DNA of 64,000 bases from Hymenobacter actinosclerus (GTDB taxonomy: Bacteria > Bacteroidota > Bacteroidia > Cytophagales > Hymenobacteraceae), in the NCBI RefSeq assembly GCF_900111515.1, contig NZ_FOHS01000001.1, positions 813,419 through 877,418 of the forward strand. The letters are read 5' to 3'. The notes below the pieces were generated by a model. The model searched no databases. It had not been told where the DNA came from and saw only the letters and a list, made by a program, of their open reading frames with translations. The stretch's first letter is position 1. Each line of letters starts with the position of its first letter. A program made the position numbers and the translations under genes. Shown in pieces: positions 33,509 to 42,798 of the stretch.

Positions 33509-33868
33509 ATGGGCCAGATTGCACTTGAAGGCATGGAGTTTTTCGCCTTCCACGGATATTATGATGAGGAGCAGAAAATCGGCAATAAGTATGGCATCGA
33601 CCTGTTCATCGACACCGACCTGCACGCGGCCGGCGCCTCCGACCAGCTGCGCGAAACCGTGAACTACGAGGTGCTCTATCGGGTGGTGACGGAGGAAATG
33701 CAGGCGCCGGCCCGCCTGCTCGAACACCTCGGCCACCGCGTGCTCGACCGGGTGCTGGCCGAGTTTCCCTACGTGAACGGCGTGCGCGTCAGCGTTTCGA
33801 AGTTCAACCCGCCGCTGGGCGGCATCTGCCACCGGGCCCGCGTTACGCTGGAGCGCCGCCGGGAATAG
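33509..33868 (+). CDS. folB: Dihydroneopterin aldolase
   Basis: A 119-residue FolB that splits 7,8-dihydroneopterin to 6-hydroxymethyl-dihydropterin and glycolaldehyde in folate synthesis. LEGMEFFAFHGYYDEEQKIG holds the active-site Glu/Gln pattern, with the catalytic-lysine segment VSVSKFNPPLGG near the end. ATG 33509 is preferred: the longer frame upstream reads through low-complexity repeats. It is far from folE in this window (about 25 kb), so not in one operon. Confidence 0.95.
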   Translation: MGQIALEGMEFFAFHGYYDEEQKIGNKYGIDLFIDTDLHAAGASDQLRETVNYEVLYRVVTEEMQAPARLLEHLGHRVLDRVLAEFPYVNGVRVSVSKFNPPLGGICHRARVTLERRRE

Positions 33869-34074
33869 GGTATAAGGGCACGGATATATAGGTGTGGTAT
33901 AGTTTATTGCCGCCAGAATCGTTAGCTGAGCGCTTGCGCCGGCATTATGGTGCCCGGGCTATGCCGGTGGCAGCCGCCTGGCAGGGCCATATTTTTTTGT
34001 GATGCCAGGCAACCCCGGTTCGGGGTACGGCCTCTAGGCTTCATCTTTTCGTTTCTTTATTTCGGGTTTTGATT

Positions 34075-36582
34075 ATGCGTTACTTCTATGTGTGGGGATT
34101 GACGGGGCTGCTGAGTGGTCTGGTTTCCGCCGCGGCCCACGCCCAACAGGCTCCGGCAACTGCTGCCGGCGTGGCCGGGCCCGGCCGCCTCACGGGCGCG
34201 GTGCTCGACTCGCTCAAGGGCCAGCCGGTGCCCTACGCCACGGTGGTGCTGCTGCCCCCCGATGCCACTGACAGCAAGCCCGTAACCGGCGCGGCCACCG
34301 ACGAGCAGGGCCGCTTCGTGCTCGATAAGCTGACGCCCGGTGCCTACCGCCTGCAGGCCAGCTTTGTGGGCTACGCGACCCGCACGCGGCCCGTAACCGT
34401 GGCGGCCGGCACCACCGAGGCGGGCAGCTTCCGGCTGCCGGCCGCCGGCACCACGCTGGGCGAAGTAGTGGTAACGGCCACCAAACCGGTGGTGGAAGTG
34501 CGCCCCGACCGCCTCGTGTACAACGCCGACCAGGACCTAAGCAACGCCGGCGGCACGGCCGCCGACGTGCTGCGCAAGGCCCCGCTGCTGGCCGTAGATG
34601 GCGACGGTAACGTGAAAATGCGCGGTTCAGGCAATTTCCGGGTGCTTATCAACAACAAGCCCTCGCCCACGCTGGCCAAAAACCTGGCCGAGGCCCTCAA
34701 AAGCATTCCGGCCGAGCAAATTCAGAGTGTGGAGCTGATTACGACCCCACCCGCCAAGTACGACGGCGAGGGTACGGCCGGCATCATCAACATCGTGCTT
34801 AAAAAAGGCGTGCAGCAGAAAGCCAATGGCCGGGTGAGTGCCAGTACCGGCAACCGCAACACCAGCCTCAACTCCTCGCTCAACTTCCGCACCGGCAAGC
34901 TGGGCTTCACCTCCTCATTGGGCGGCGGACTGTGGTACAACCCTGGCTGGAGCAACCGCGAGCGAACGAGCTTCGACGAAAGCGGCACGGCCACCAGCCT
35001 GCTGGAGCAGAACAGCGACGTGCAGAACAACGGTGGCTGGTACTACGGCTCGGTGGGCCTCGATTTCGACCCCGCCGAATATCACAGCTTCTCGCTAGCC
35101 GGCTCGCTCAACGGCTGGGGCGGCACTTCCGACCAACTGCTCTACAGCCGGACCACGCCGCTGGTAGGGGCGTTGGGCGAGCAGTTATTCGTGCGCGACA
35201 ACAGCAACCGTTTCTCGGGCCTCAACACCGAGCTTACAGGCACCTACACCCGCACCTTCGCGCAGAAGGGCCGCGAGTGGAGCGTGCTGGGCCAGTACGC
35301 GGGCAACCCCAGCACCAGCGGCTACGATTTCGAGCAGTATGCCGGCCATTTGGGGCCGCTGAATCCGGGGCAGACCAGCTACCGCGAGCGAAGCCGCGGC
35401 CGCCAGCCCGGCTCCGAAAGCACCATCCAGACCGATTTTGTGCAGCCGCTGGGCAAGAAGGAGCAGAAGCTTGAAACCGGCCTCAAGGCCATCTGGCGCA
35501 CTACCGGCTCGGTGGTGAGCGTGGACAGCCTGCGGCGCGGCACCGGCGAGGCCATCCGGCTGCCGGCCCGCGGCACCGACTTCGACTACCAGCAGAACGT
35601 GCAGGCTGCCTACGCCACTTACTCCTTCGGCCTAGGCAAGAAAGTGAGCATGAGCCTGGGTGCCCGCTTGGAGCGCACGGCCCTGGAGGCCGATTTCCGC
35701 ACGACCGATACGGGTTTCAAGCGCAGCTACTACACGCCCCTGCCCAACGGCAACGCCCAACTCAAACTCAGCGAGGAAAGCAGCCTGCGCCTGGCCTACA
35801 GCCGCCGCATCACCCGGCCCTACATCTACTACCTCAACCCGTTCCGCGATGTATCGGACCCCAACGTGGTCAGCTTTGGCAACCCCGACCTGGACGCCGA
35901 GCTGACCGATTCCTACGAACTGAGCTACAATACGAGCATTAAAACGGCCTCGCTGAGCGTGTCGGGCTCGGTGCGCCGCACGGGCAACGCCATCGAGCAG
36001 GTGAGCCGGCTGCTGGACCCCACCCGTAGCCTGACCGAGCAGACCTACCGCAACGTGGCGGCCAATACGTTTTACGAGCTGAACGTGTATGGCTCGGTGA
36101 AGCCGGCCAAAGGCTGGGACTTGAGCGGCGGGCCCAACGTGCGCTACGTTACGCGCCGGAGTACCGCCCTGAACCTGCGCCGCCAGGGTGTCACGGCCGG
36201 CCTTAACCTGAACACGTCGTACAAACTACCTAAGGAGTTCACAGTGCAGGCCTTCCTGTACGGTTCATTGCGCGAGCCCGAAATCCAGGGTACCGGCTCG
36301 GCCAACCTGTTTTACTCGCTGGGGGCCAAGAAAACGTTCTGGAAGGAGCGAGCCGACCTCACGCTCAACGTCACCAACCCCTTCAACCAGTACTGGGCCT
36401 ACCGCAATAGCCTGCGCACACCCTTTTTCGAGGAAGCCAGCGAGTATCAGGCGGCCAACCGGGCTGTTCGCCTGAGCTTCGGCTACCGCTTCGGCGACGC
36501 CAGCGCGGGCGGCCCCAAGCGCCGCAAAACCATCAGCAACGACGACGTGAAGGGCGGCAGCCAGCAGGGCGGGCAGCAGTAG
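34075..36582 (+). CDS. TonB-dependent outer-membrane receptor
   Basis: An 835-residue outer-membrane transporter. A signal peptide is followed by a CarboxypepD_reg-like beta-sandwich (about 42-125), a plug domain (VVVTATKPVVEVRPDRLVYNADQDLSNAGGTAADVLRKAPLLAVDGDGNVKMRG in separate blocks), and a large barrel of the OMP_b-brl_3 type. The substrate is unknown. No SusD-type partner is adjacent, so this is not a SusCD glycan system. ATG 34075; a TTG two codons upstream is less likely. The next genes are blaI/blaR1-like, but with their own promoter. Confidence 0.9.
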   Translation: MRYFYVWGLTGLLSGLVSAAAHAQQAPATAAGVAGPGRLTGAVLDSLKGQPVPYATVVLLPPDATDSKPVTGAATDEQGRFVLDKLTPGAYRLQASFVGYATRTRPVTVAAGTTEAGSFRLPAAGTTLGEVVVTATKPVVEVRPDRLVYNADQDLSNAGGTAADVLRKAPLLAVDGDGNVKMRGSGNFRVLINNKPSPTLAKNLAEALKSIPAEQIQSVELITTPPAKYDGEGTAGIINIVLKKGVQQKANGRVSASTGNRNTSLNSSLNFRTGKLGFTSSLGGGLWYNPGWSNRERTSFDESGTATSLLEQNSDVQNNGGWYYGSVGLDFDPAEYHSFSLAGSLNGWGGTSDQLLYSRTTPLVGALGEQLFVRDNSNRFSGLNTELTGTYTRTFAQKGREWSVLGQYAGNPSTSGYDFEQYAGHLGPLNPGQTSYRERSRGRQPGSESTIQTDFVQPLGKKEQKLETGLKAIWRTTGSVVSVDSLRRGTGEAIRLPARGTDFDYQQNVQAAYATYSFGLGKKVSMSLGARLERTALEADFRTTDTGFKRSYYTPLPNGNAQLKLSEESSLRLAYSRRITRPYIYYLNPFRDVSDPNVVSFGNPDLDAELTDSYELSYNTSIKTASLSVSGSVRRTGNAIEQVSRLLDPTRSLTEQTYRNVAANTFYELNVYGSVKPAKGWDLSGGPNVRYVTRRSTALNLRRQGVTAGLNLNTSYKLPKEFTVQAFLYGSLREPEIQGTGSANLFYSLGAKKTFWKERADLTLNVTNPFNQYWAYRNSLRTPFFEEASEYQAANRAVRLSFGYRFGDASAGGPKRRKTISNDDVKGGSQQGGQQ

Positions 36583-36696
36583 AGGTTGCGAAGCCACAAG
36601 CTCCAAGCTCCAAGCTTCAAGCGACAAGCTTTCACGGTGTTTCTACCGACAGAACGAAGCTTGCTACTTGAGGCTTGGACCTTGCAGCTTAATAAA

Positions 36697-36712
36697 TACG
36701 ATTTATTTCGTA
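36697..36712. promoter_or_regulatory. BlaI-type operator, dyad 1
   Basis: TACGA-N6-TCGTA, upstream of the -7 box (36716-36723). Confidence 0.7.
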
Positions 36713-36715
36713 CTA

Positions 36716-36723
36716 TATATTTG
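36716..36723 (+). promoter_or_regulatory. -7 box of the blaI-blaR1 operon
   Basis: TATATTTG, a perfect TAnnTTTG, located between operator dyads 1 and 2. Transcription would start near 36730, inside dyad 2, so repressor binding would block the polymerase. Confidence 0.65.
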
Positions 36724-36727
36724 GTTA

Positions 36728-36743
36728 TACGACAGGTTTCGTA
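36728..36743. promoter_or_regulatory. BlaI-type operator, dyad 2
   Basis: TACGA-N6-TCGTA overlapping the expected transcription start, 31 bases from dyad 1. Confidence 0.7.
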
Positions 36744-36754
36744 TATGTTTGAAG

Positions 36755-36770
36755 TACGAATAATGTCGTA
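36755..36770. promoter_or_regulatory. BlaI-type operator, dyad 3
   Basis: TACGA-N6-TCGTA, 27 bases from dyad 2 and 21 bases before the blaI ATG. Confidence 0.7.
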
Positions 36771-36791
36771 CCTTTTATTGGTTGATTTCTA

Positions 36792-37211
36792 ATGGCTAAG
36801 AAGATGATACCCAAGCCCACCGAATCGGAGCTGGAGATTTTGCAGGTGCTCTGGCAGCACGGCCCCAGCACGGTGCGCTTCGTGAACGACGAGTTGAGCC
36901 AGCGCCGCGAAGTCGGCTACACCACCACCCTTAAGCTGCTGCAGCTGATGCTGGAGAAGGGCCTGGCCCTGCGCGACGACGACGCCCGCACCCACGTGTA
37001 CCGGGCGGCAGTGCGCGAGGAGGAAACCCAGGGCCTGCTGCTCGACAAGTTCGTGGATGCCGCCTTCGGAGGCTCGGCCATGAAGCTGGTAATGCAGGCG
37101 CTGGGCAACCGCCGCACCTCGCGCGAGGAGCTGGCCCAGATCCGCCGCCTGCTCAACGACATCGAGATTCAAAACGACTCCAACCCACCCGCTAACGACC
37201 CTGCGCTATGA
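36792..37211 (+). CDS. BlaI/MecI/CopY-family transcriptional repressor
   Basis: A 139-residue winged-helix repressor: PTESELEILQVLWQHGPSTVRFVNDELSQRR and VGYTTTLKLLQLMLEKGLALRD form the DNA-binding wing, then a helical dimerisation part. BlaI proteins bind short dyads as dimers and are destroyed by their BlaR1 partner. Three identical 16-bp dyads upstream strongly suggest autoregulation. Its stop overlaps the BlaR1-like start (ATGA at 37208-37211). Nothing nearby encodes a beta-lactamase. Confidence 0.93.
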   Translation: MAKKMIPKPTESELEILQVLWQHGPSTVRFVNDELSQRREVGYTTTLKLLQLMLEKGLALRDDDARTHVYRAAVREEETQGLLLDKFVDAAFGGSAMKLVMQALGNRRTSREELAQIRRLLNDIEIQNDSNPPANDPAL

Positions 37212-39802
37212 CCTGGCTCGATCAACTGCTGCCTCCGGCCCTGGTGCGGGCCCTGGGCTGGACGCTCATTCATTCGCTCTGGCAGGGGGCCGTAGTGGCG
37301 CTGGCGCTGGCCGGCCTGCTGCTGGTGTTGCGCCGCCACGCCGCCCAGGTGCGCTACCGCACGGCGGCGGCCGCGCTGCTCACGCTACTGCTGCTGTGCG
37401 GCTTCACCTTTGGGCGCTACTATTATCAGGCGCCCCCGGCGATGGTGGCGGCCGCTGCACTAAGTCAGGCCGATGAAGCCGGCACGACGCCACCGACAGC
37501 GGCCGCAACCGCCCTGGCAGCCAGTCCGGCCGTTGGTCTGGCCGCGCCGGGCTGGCTGGCTTCGTGGCAGGCGTATTTCGATGCCAACCTGCCGCTGCTC
37601 GTAACCGTGTGGCTGATGGGCCTGCTGGTGATGCTGCTGCGCCTGCTGGGCAGCCTGGCCTACGTGCAGCGCCTGCGCCGCTACCGGGTGCAGCCGCTGG
37701 CCGCCGAGTGGCAGCAGCGGCTGGCCGCCCTGGCCGACCGCGCCGGCCTGAAACAGCGGATCGAGCTGCTCGAATCGGCGCTGGTGAAGGTGCCGGTGGT
37801 GGTGGGCCACCTGCGGCCGGTGGTGCTGTTGCCGCTGGGTACCGTTACGGGCCTGGGCACGGCGTACCTCGAAGCGGTGCTGGCCCACGAGCTGGCCCAC
37901 GTGCAGCGCCGCGACTACCTGCTGAATCTGCTGCAGGCCGTGGCCGAAACCGTACTGTTTTACCATCCGGGCGTGTGGTTTATGGCGGCCTGCCTGCGCA
38001 CCGAGCGCGAAAACTGCTGCGACGACGTGGCCACGGCCCTGATTGGCGGCAACCCCCTCACGGTAGCCCGCGCCCTGGCCGCGCTGGCCGAGTTAACGGC
38101 CGCCCCCGCACCCGCCGGGGCCGGGCTGGCACTGTCGGCGCTGGGGCCCGATGGCTCGGTACTGGGCCGTATCCGGCGGCTGGTGCAGGGCCGGCAGCGC
38201 CCCACGTTTGCTGAGGGCTTTATGGCCGCCTGCGTGGTGCTGGTAGGGTTGGTGGTGCTGAGCACCGCCGTGGCCCTGGCCCGCCCGGCGGCCACTTCGC
38301 TGGCTACTGCGCTGGCCAAACCGGCCGCCGCGCTGCGCCGCGCCACTACGCCGGCCCCGCTGCAATCGGGCGCGGCGCTGGCGGCTGCTCCGGCCGCTGT
38401 ACCAGGAGCCGCAACGGCCCCCAGGGAGGCGCTGCGCATTCTCAGCGTGTCGGCCGCCGGGCAGGCGCGGGCCCGTCTGGGCAACACCGAAGTGAGCTTC
38501 GACACCACCCGCAACCCGCGGCTCATGCGCTGGTCGCGGGCCGGCCGCCGGGCCGGACCCGACGAGGGCACGGTGATTATCAAGCGCGACAAGAAGGGCC
38601 GCCTCACGGAGCTGCTAGTGGATGGACAGCCGGTTGACATTGCGCCCGCCCGCAAAAAAGGCGACCAGGTGGACATCGTGCAGCTCAACAGCCGCCCGAA
38701 CCAAGCCACCGGCGCCGCGCCAGGCAGTAGCCAGCAGCGCATGGAAGAGCTGGCCTCGCGCCTGAACCGCGCGGCCCTGAGCGGCAGCTCGCCCAGTGCC
38801 GCCGACGCGCAGGAACTGTCGGCCCTGGCGCTGGCTGAGGGGCAGAAGGCGCTGAGTGAAACCAATGTCGATGCAATAACCCGCGACGCGCTTAGTCGGG
38901 TTGATTTTGAGGGGATTACCCGCGACGCTTTCGCCCAGGCAGAAAAGGAACTACAGGCGGCCGCTAAAAGAGCCCGCACCGACGAGGAGCGGGAGGCAAT
39001 TGAGAATCAGCTGGAAGAGCTGCGCGACCGGCAGCAGGACCGGCTACAGGAACTGCGTGAACGGCAGCAGGACCGCCAGGACGACGCCCAGGACCGCCGC
39101 GACAGAGAGCAGCACCGCCGCGACCTGGACCAGCAGATGCGGGACCGGCAGCAGGCTTTCCGCGACGCCGACCAGGCCCGCCGCGACGTTGACCAGGCGA
39201 AACGGGACGCCGAGCAGGCCAAGCGCGACGAAGCCACCAATGCCCTCTTGCGGGAACTGCGCAAGGATAACATCATCCAGAACACCAACAACCTGCAGTT
39301 CAGCCTTTCGGCCAGCGCGCTGACGGTGAACGGGAAAAAGCAGCCCGCCGCCGTGCAGCAGAAGTATCTGCGGCTGGTGGAGCAACTCCAGGGCCGGCCG
39401 CTGCGGGGCAACTACAACCTGAACTACCAGACCTCGGGCTCAACGACCAGCACTGTTACCGGGTCGGCAAATGGGCGTCGGACTCCGCCCGCCCCACCCG
39501 CACCCCGCGCGGCGCCCACTGCCGTGCCCGCGGCGCCACCGGCCCCGCCCCAGGCGCTACCCGCTCCACCACCGCCACCGCCGGTGCTCACGACCGATGA
39601 AATCCGGGCCGAACTGCGCCGCGACGGACTGATTGGGGCGAGCGATAAGGGCTTCCAGTTCCAGCTCAACAACAAAACCATGACCGTAAACGGCCAGCAG
39701 CAGCCCGCCGCCGTGGCCGACCGCTACCGCCGCCTGCTGGGCGTGGAGCCCGGCACCGCTGGCAAAAGCAGCCGCAACATTCAGATTTCGGTGAGTGAGT
39801 GA
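37208..39802 (+). CDS. BlaR1-like M56 membrane metallopeptidase with novel C-terminal region
   Basis: An 864-residue sensor protease. Membrane helices surround the M56 site HELAHVQRRDY (about 226-236) and ERENCCDDVA (about 266-275), which activate cleavage of the BlaI partner. In place of the penicillin-binding sensor domain of staphylococcal BlaR1 it carries a charged Arg/Asp/Gln coiled coil (about 590-680) and two copies of a short module ending in TVNGxxQPAA (about 685-745 and 795-864) separated by a Pro-rich linker. The signal sensed is unknown. Translationally coupled to blaI and followed by a strong terminator. Confidence 0.9.
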   Translation: MTWLDQLLPPALVRALGWTLIHSLWQGAVVALALAGLLLVLRRHAAQVRYRTAAAALLTLLLLCGFTFGRYYYQAPPAMVAAAALSQADEAGTTPPTAAATALAASPAVGLAAPGWLASWQAYFDANLPLLVTVWLMGLLVMLLRLLGSLAYVQRLRRYRVQPLAAEWQQRLAALADRAGLKQRIELLESALVKVPVVVGHLRPVVLLPLGTVTGLGTAYLEAVLAHELAHVQRRDYLLNLLQAVAETVLFYHPGVWFMAACLRTERENCCDDVATALIGGNPLTVARALAALAELTAAPAPAGAGLALSALGPDGSVLGRIRRLVQGRQRPTFAEGFMAACVVLVGLVVLSTAVALARPAATSLATALAKPAAALRRATTPAPLQSGAALAAAPAAVPGAATAPREALRILSVSAAGQARARLGNTEVSFDTTRNPRLMRWSRAGRRAGPDEGTVIIKRDKKGRLTELLVDGQPVDIAPARKKGDQVDIVQLNSRPNQATGAAPGSSQQRMEELASRLNRAALSGSSPSAADAQELSALALAEGQKALSETNVDAITRDALSRVDFEGITRDAFAQAEKELQAAAKRARTDEEREAIENQLEELRDRQQDRLQELRERQQDRQDDAQDRRDREQHRRDLDQQMRDRQQAFRDADQARRDVDQAKRDAEQAKRDEATNALLRELRKDNIIQNTNNLQFSLSASALTVNGKKQPAAVQQKYLRLVEQLQGRPLRGNYNLNYQTSGSTTSTVTGSANGRRTPPAPPAPRAAPTAVPAAPPAPPQALPAPPPPPPVLTTDEIRAELRRDGLIGASDKGFQFQLNNKTMTVNGQQQPAAVADRYRRLLGVEPGTAGKSSRNIQISVSE

Positions 39803-39817
39803 ACAAATGAATCTGCG

Positions 39818-39848
39818 CCGGCCGCCGCTGCAACGGCGGCCGGTTTTT
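39818..39848 (+). terminator. Terminator of blaI-blaR1
   Basis: CCGGCCGCCG (39818-39827) pairs with CGGCGGCCGG (39834-39843), followed by five T. Confidence 0.9.
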
Positions 39849-40025
39849 ATTGTGAAGTTTCTGTGAAAACAGGCAACGGTTAGCCCACCCATTCCATCTA
39901 TGGCGGCAGACCGCCGGTCCGGTAGCTAGGGTGCTCTTTTACCCCGGTCCGGGATTTTAGGAGCGGGCCGGTTCATTGTTTTTCTGCTGTTTGGTTTAAT
40001 TTTTTTACTCTCTCGTCGTCTCGTC

Positions 40026-42635
40026 GTGAAGCTTTATCGTGCCCTGTTGGGCCTATTTTTATTGCTGCTGCTGGCCGGGCCGGCGCACGCCCAGAAGTCG
40101 GCGGCCAGCGCCAAAGCCGCCGCGGCCGACAGTGCCGCGCGGCCAGCCGCCAAACGCCAGCTGCAGGCCACCCGTATTTCGGAGGCTATTAAAATCGATG
40201 GTGACCTGGACGAGGCCGGGTGGCGGGAAGCCCCGGTAGCTACCAACTTCGTTGAGACCCGGCCCACGCCCGGCCGGCCCGAAAAGCATGCCACCGAAGT
40301 GCGCCTGCTCTACGACGATGCCGCCCTCTACATCGGGGCCGTGATGCACGATGTGAGTCCCGATTCCATCTTCCGCGAATTAACCCAGCGCGACGATCTG
40401 GGCAACACCGACTACATCGGCGTTTTCCTCGACACCTACCACGACAAGCTCAACGGCTACGGCTTCTTCCTGACGCCCGGCGGCGTGCAGCTCGATGCCC
40501 GCTACTCGCCCGCCGGGGGCGAAGATTTCAACTGGAACGCGGTGTGGGAAAGCCGCACCCAGCTGCGGGGCAACGACTGGATTGCCGAAATCCGGATTCC
40601 GTACTCCGCCATCCGCTTCAGCGACGCGGCCGAGCAGGTCTGGGGCATCAACTTCGCCCGGCAGCGCCAGAGCACCCGCCAGCAGTTTTTCTGGAACGAG
40701 GTGAAGCCCCAGGTAGACGGCCTCATCAACCAGTTTGGCGAGCTGCGGGGCCTGCGCGACATCAAGCCGCCGCTGCGCCTTTCGCTCACGCCCTACGTTT
40801 CCACTTACTTCAACCACTTTCCCTACAACGAGCAGGGCAAGCGCAACAGCAGCACCAGCTTCAACGGCGGGGCCGATGTGAAGTGGGGAATCAACGAAAG
40901 CTTCACGCTCGATGCTACGCTGGTGCCCGATTTCGGGCAGGTGCAGAGCGACAACCAGGTGCTCAACCTCTCGCCCTTCGAGGTGCAATACAACGAGAAC
41001 CGGGCCTTTTTTACCGAGGGCACCGAGCTGTTTAACAAGGGCGGGCTGTTTTACTCGCGCCGGGTGGGCGGCCAGCCATTGGGCTTCGACGACCTGGACG
41101 GGCGGCTGCGGAAGCGGACAACCGACTCCGATGGGCAAATCCGGCAGGGCGAATACGTGGTAAGCAACCCCGGCATCACGCGGCTGCTGAACGCCACCAA
41201 AATATCGGGCCGCACCAAAAACGGGCTGGGCGTGGGCCTGTTCAATGCCCTGAGCAACGATGTGTACGCCACCGTGCAGGACAGCACCACCGGCCAGCGG
41301 CGCGAGGTGCTGACCCAGCCGTTTTCCAACTACAGCATTTTTGTGCTCGACCAGAGCCTCAAAAACAACTCCTACGTTTCGCTCATCAATACCAACGTAA
41401 CGCGCCAGGGCAGCACCTACGACGCCAACGTAACCGGCGGCCTGTTCCGGTTCGCCGATAAAAGCAACCGCTACGCCCTCAAGGGCCAGGCCAATTACTC
41501 GCGCCGCCGGGGCCAGGTGTTTGGCTCCACGGAGCAAGTTGACAACCGCGACGGATACAAGTATTCGCTCGAACTGGCCAAAATCAGTGGCAACTGGAAC
41601 TGGAGCGTCAACCACGGTATCGAGTCGGACACCTACGACCCGAACGATTTGGGCATTCTGTTTTCCAACAACTCCATCAGTCAGGAGGCATCAGTCAGCT
41701 ACAACAAATACGAGCCGTTCTGGAAGGTAAATAACTTGCGCACCAACATTGGCCTCTATCAGACCCTGCTCTATAAGCCGACGCGCCGCCAGGATGTGGG
41801 CTTCTACTCCAGTTTCAACACCACTTTCACCAAGAATTTTTTCTCGTTGGGCGGTAACCTGGATGGTAGCCTGGTCCAGCACGACTACTTTGAGCCCCGC
41901 CGCCAGCCCCTGGGGGAATACTACGTGCGCGTTCCGGCCAACATTGGCCTGAATGGCTACGGCAGCTCCGACTACCGGAAAAAATTCGCCTACGATATCA
42001 GCCTAGCCGGCCGTTGGTACGCCGCCGACGGGGCCCGCACCGGCCGCAATGGCTACGATGTGGGCCTTAGCCCGCGCTACCGTGCCACCAACCAACTCTC
42101 GTTTCGCTACAACTTCAATTTTTCCCAGCGCCACAACGAAATAGGCTACGCCGGCAGCCTGAGCGACCAGCAGGTGGCTGATCGGCCCTTCATTCAAAAC
42201 GGAGTGGCCGACGTGATTCTGGGCCGCCGCCGCCGCACCACCACTACCAACACGGTGTCGGCCAGCTACACGTTCACCAACCGCATGTCGTTTACCGTCC
42301 GCACCCGCCACTACGTGAGTGTGGCGCACTACCGCGACTTCTCGCGCCTGAACCCCGGCGGCGAGGAGGAAACCGTGGACTACCGCCGCAACCGCGACAA
42401 CAGCTTCAACGCTTTCAATGTGGATGCCGTGTTCTCGTGGTGGTTCGCGCCCGGCTCGCAGATAACGGTGGTCTGGAAGAACGCCAATGCCAGCTACCTG
42501 GCCGGCGACGAAACCCTGCCGCAGTACTTTACCAACTTCAACAACACGCTCAACACGCCGCACAACAACTCGGTATCGGTGAAGGTGCTCTACTACCTCG
42601 ACTACCTGACGCTGCGCCCGAAAAAGCGGGGGTAG
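40026..42635 (+). CDS. DUF5916 outer-membrane protein with CBM9-like domain
   Basis: An 869-residue exported protein. After the signal peptide (cleaved near AHAQ) comes a carbohydrate-binding family 9-like sandwich (about 45-230: IKIDGDLDEAGWREAPVATNF, TEVRLLYDDAALYIGAVMHD), then a long C-terminal region of alternating aromatic strands that looks like an outer-membrane barrel. This is the DUF5916 layout. The binding target is unknown; sugar binding is suggested by the first domain only. GTG 40026 start. Confidence 0.88.
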   Translation: MKLYRALLGLFLLLLLAGPAHAQKSAASAKAAAADSAARPAAKRQLQATRISEAIKIDGDLDEAGWREAPVATNFVETRPTPGRPEKHATEVRLLYDDAALYIGAVMHDVSPDSIFRELTQRDDLGNTDYIGVFLDTYHDKLNGYGFFLTPGGVQLDARYSPAGGEDFNWNAVWESRTQLRGNDWIAEIRIPYSAIRFSDAAEQVWGINFARQRQSTRQQFFWNEVKPQVDGLINQFGELRGLRDIKPPLRLSLTPYVSTYFNHFPYNEQGKRNSSTSFNGGADVKWGINESFTLDATLVPDFGQVQSDNQVLNLSPFEVQYNENRAFFTEGTELFNKGGLFYSRRVGGQPLGFDDLDGRLRKRTTDSDGQIRQGEYVVSNPGITRLLNATKISGRTKNGLGVGLFNALSNDVYATVQDSTTGQRREVLTQPFSNYSIFVLDQSLKNNSYVSLINTNVTRQGSTYDANVTGGLFRFADKSNRYALKGQANYSRRRGQVFGSTEQVDNRDGYKYSLELAKISGNWNWSVNHGIESDTYDPNDLGILFSNNSISQEASVSYNKYEPFWKVNNLRTNIGLYQTLLYKPTRRQDVGFYSSFNTTFTKNFFSLGGNLDGSLVQHDYFEPRRQPLGEYYVRVPANIGLNGYGSSDYRKKFAYDISLAGRWYAADGARTGRNGYDVGLSPRYRATNQLSFRYNFNFSQRHNEIGYAGSLSDQQVADRPFIQNGVADVILGRRRRTTTTNTVSASYTFTNRMSFTVRTRHYVSVAHYRDFSRLNPGGEEETVDYRRNRDNSFNAFNVDAVFSWWFAPGSQITVVWKNANASYLAGDETLPQYFTNFNNTLNTPHNNSVSVKVLYYLDYLTLRPKKRG

Positions 42636-42798
42636 GAGCCGTGGAGAAACGGGCCTGTTGCTGCCTAGTAGGAATAAATACCTGGCTATTCTGGATGTAA
42701 TATAGCTCTTGCACATGGAGCACTGGCCGAGGCTTGCTTCAATTTTAAGGCCCGCGTTGGACCAGTGCGCTACTTTCTGCCCTGTTGATTCCCCACTT

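Noticed and set aside
33869..34074. Cobalamin riboswitch upstream of the TonB receptor
   Set aside because: GC-rich inverted bits are present, but no B12-box-like conserved sequence could be identified by eye.
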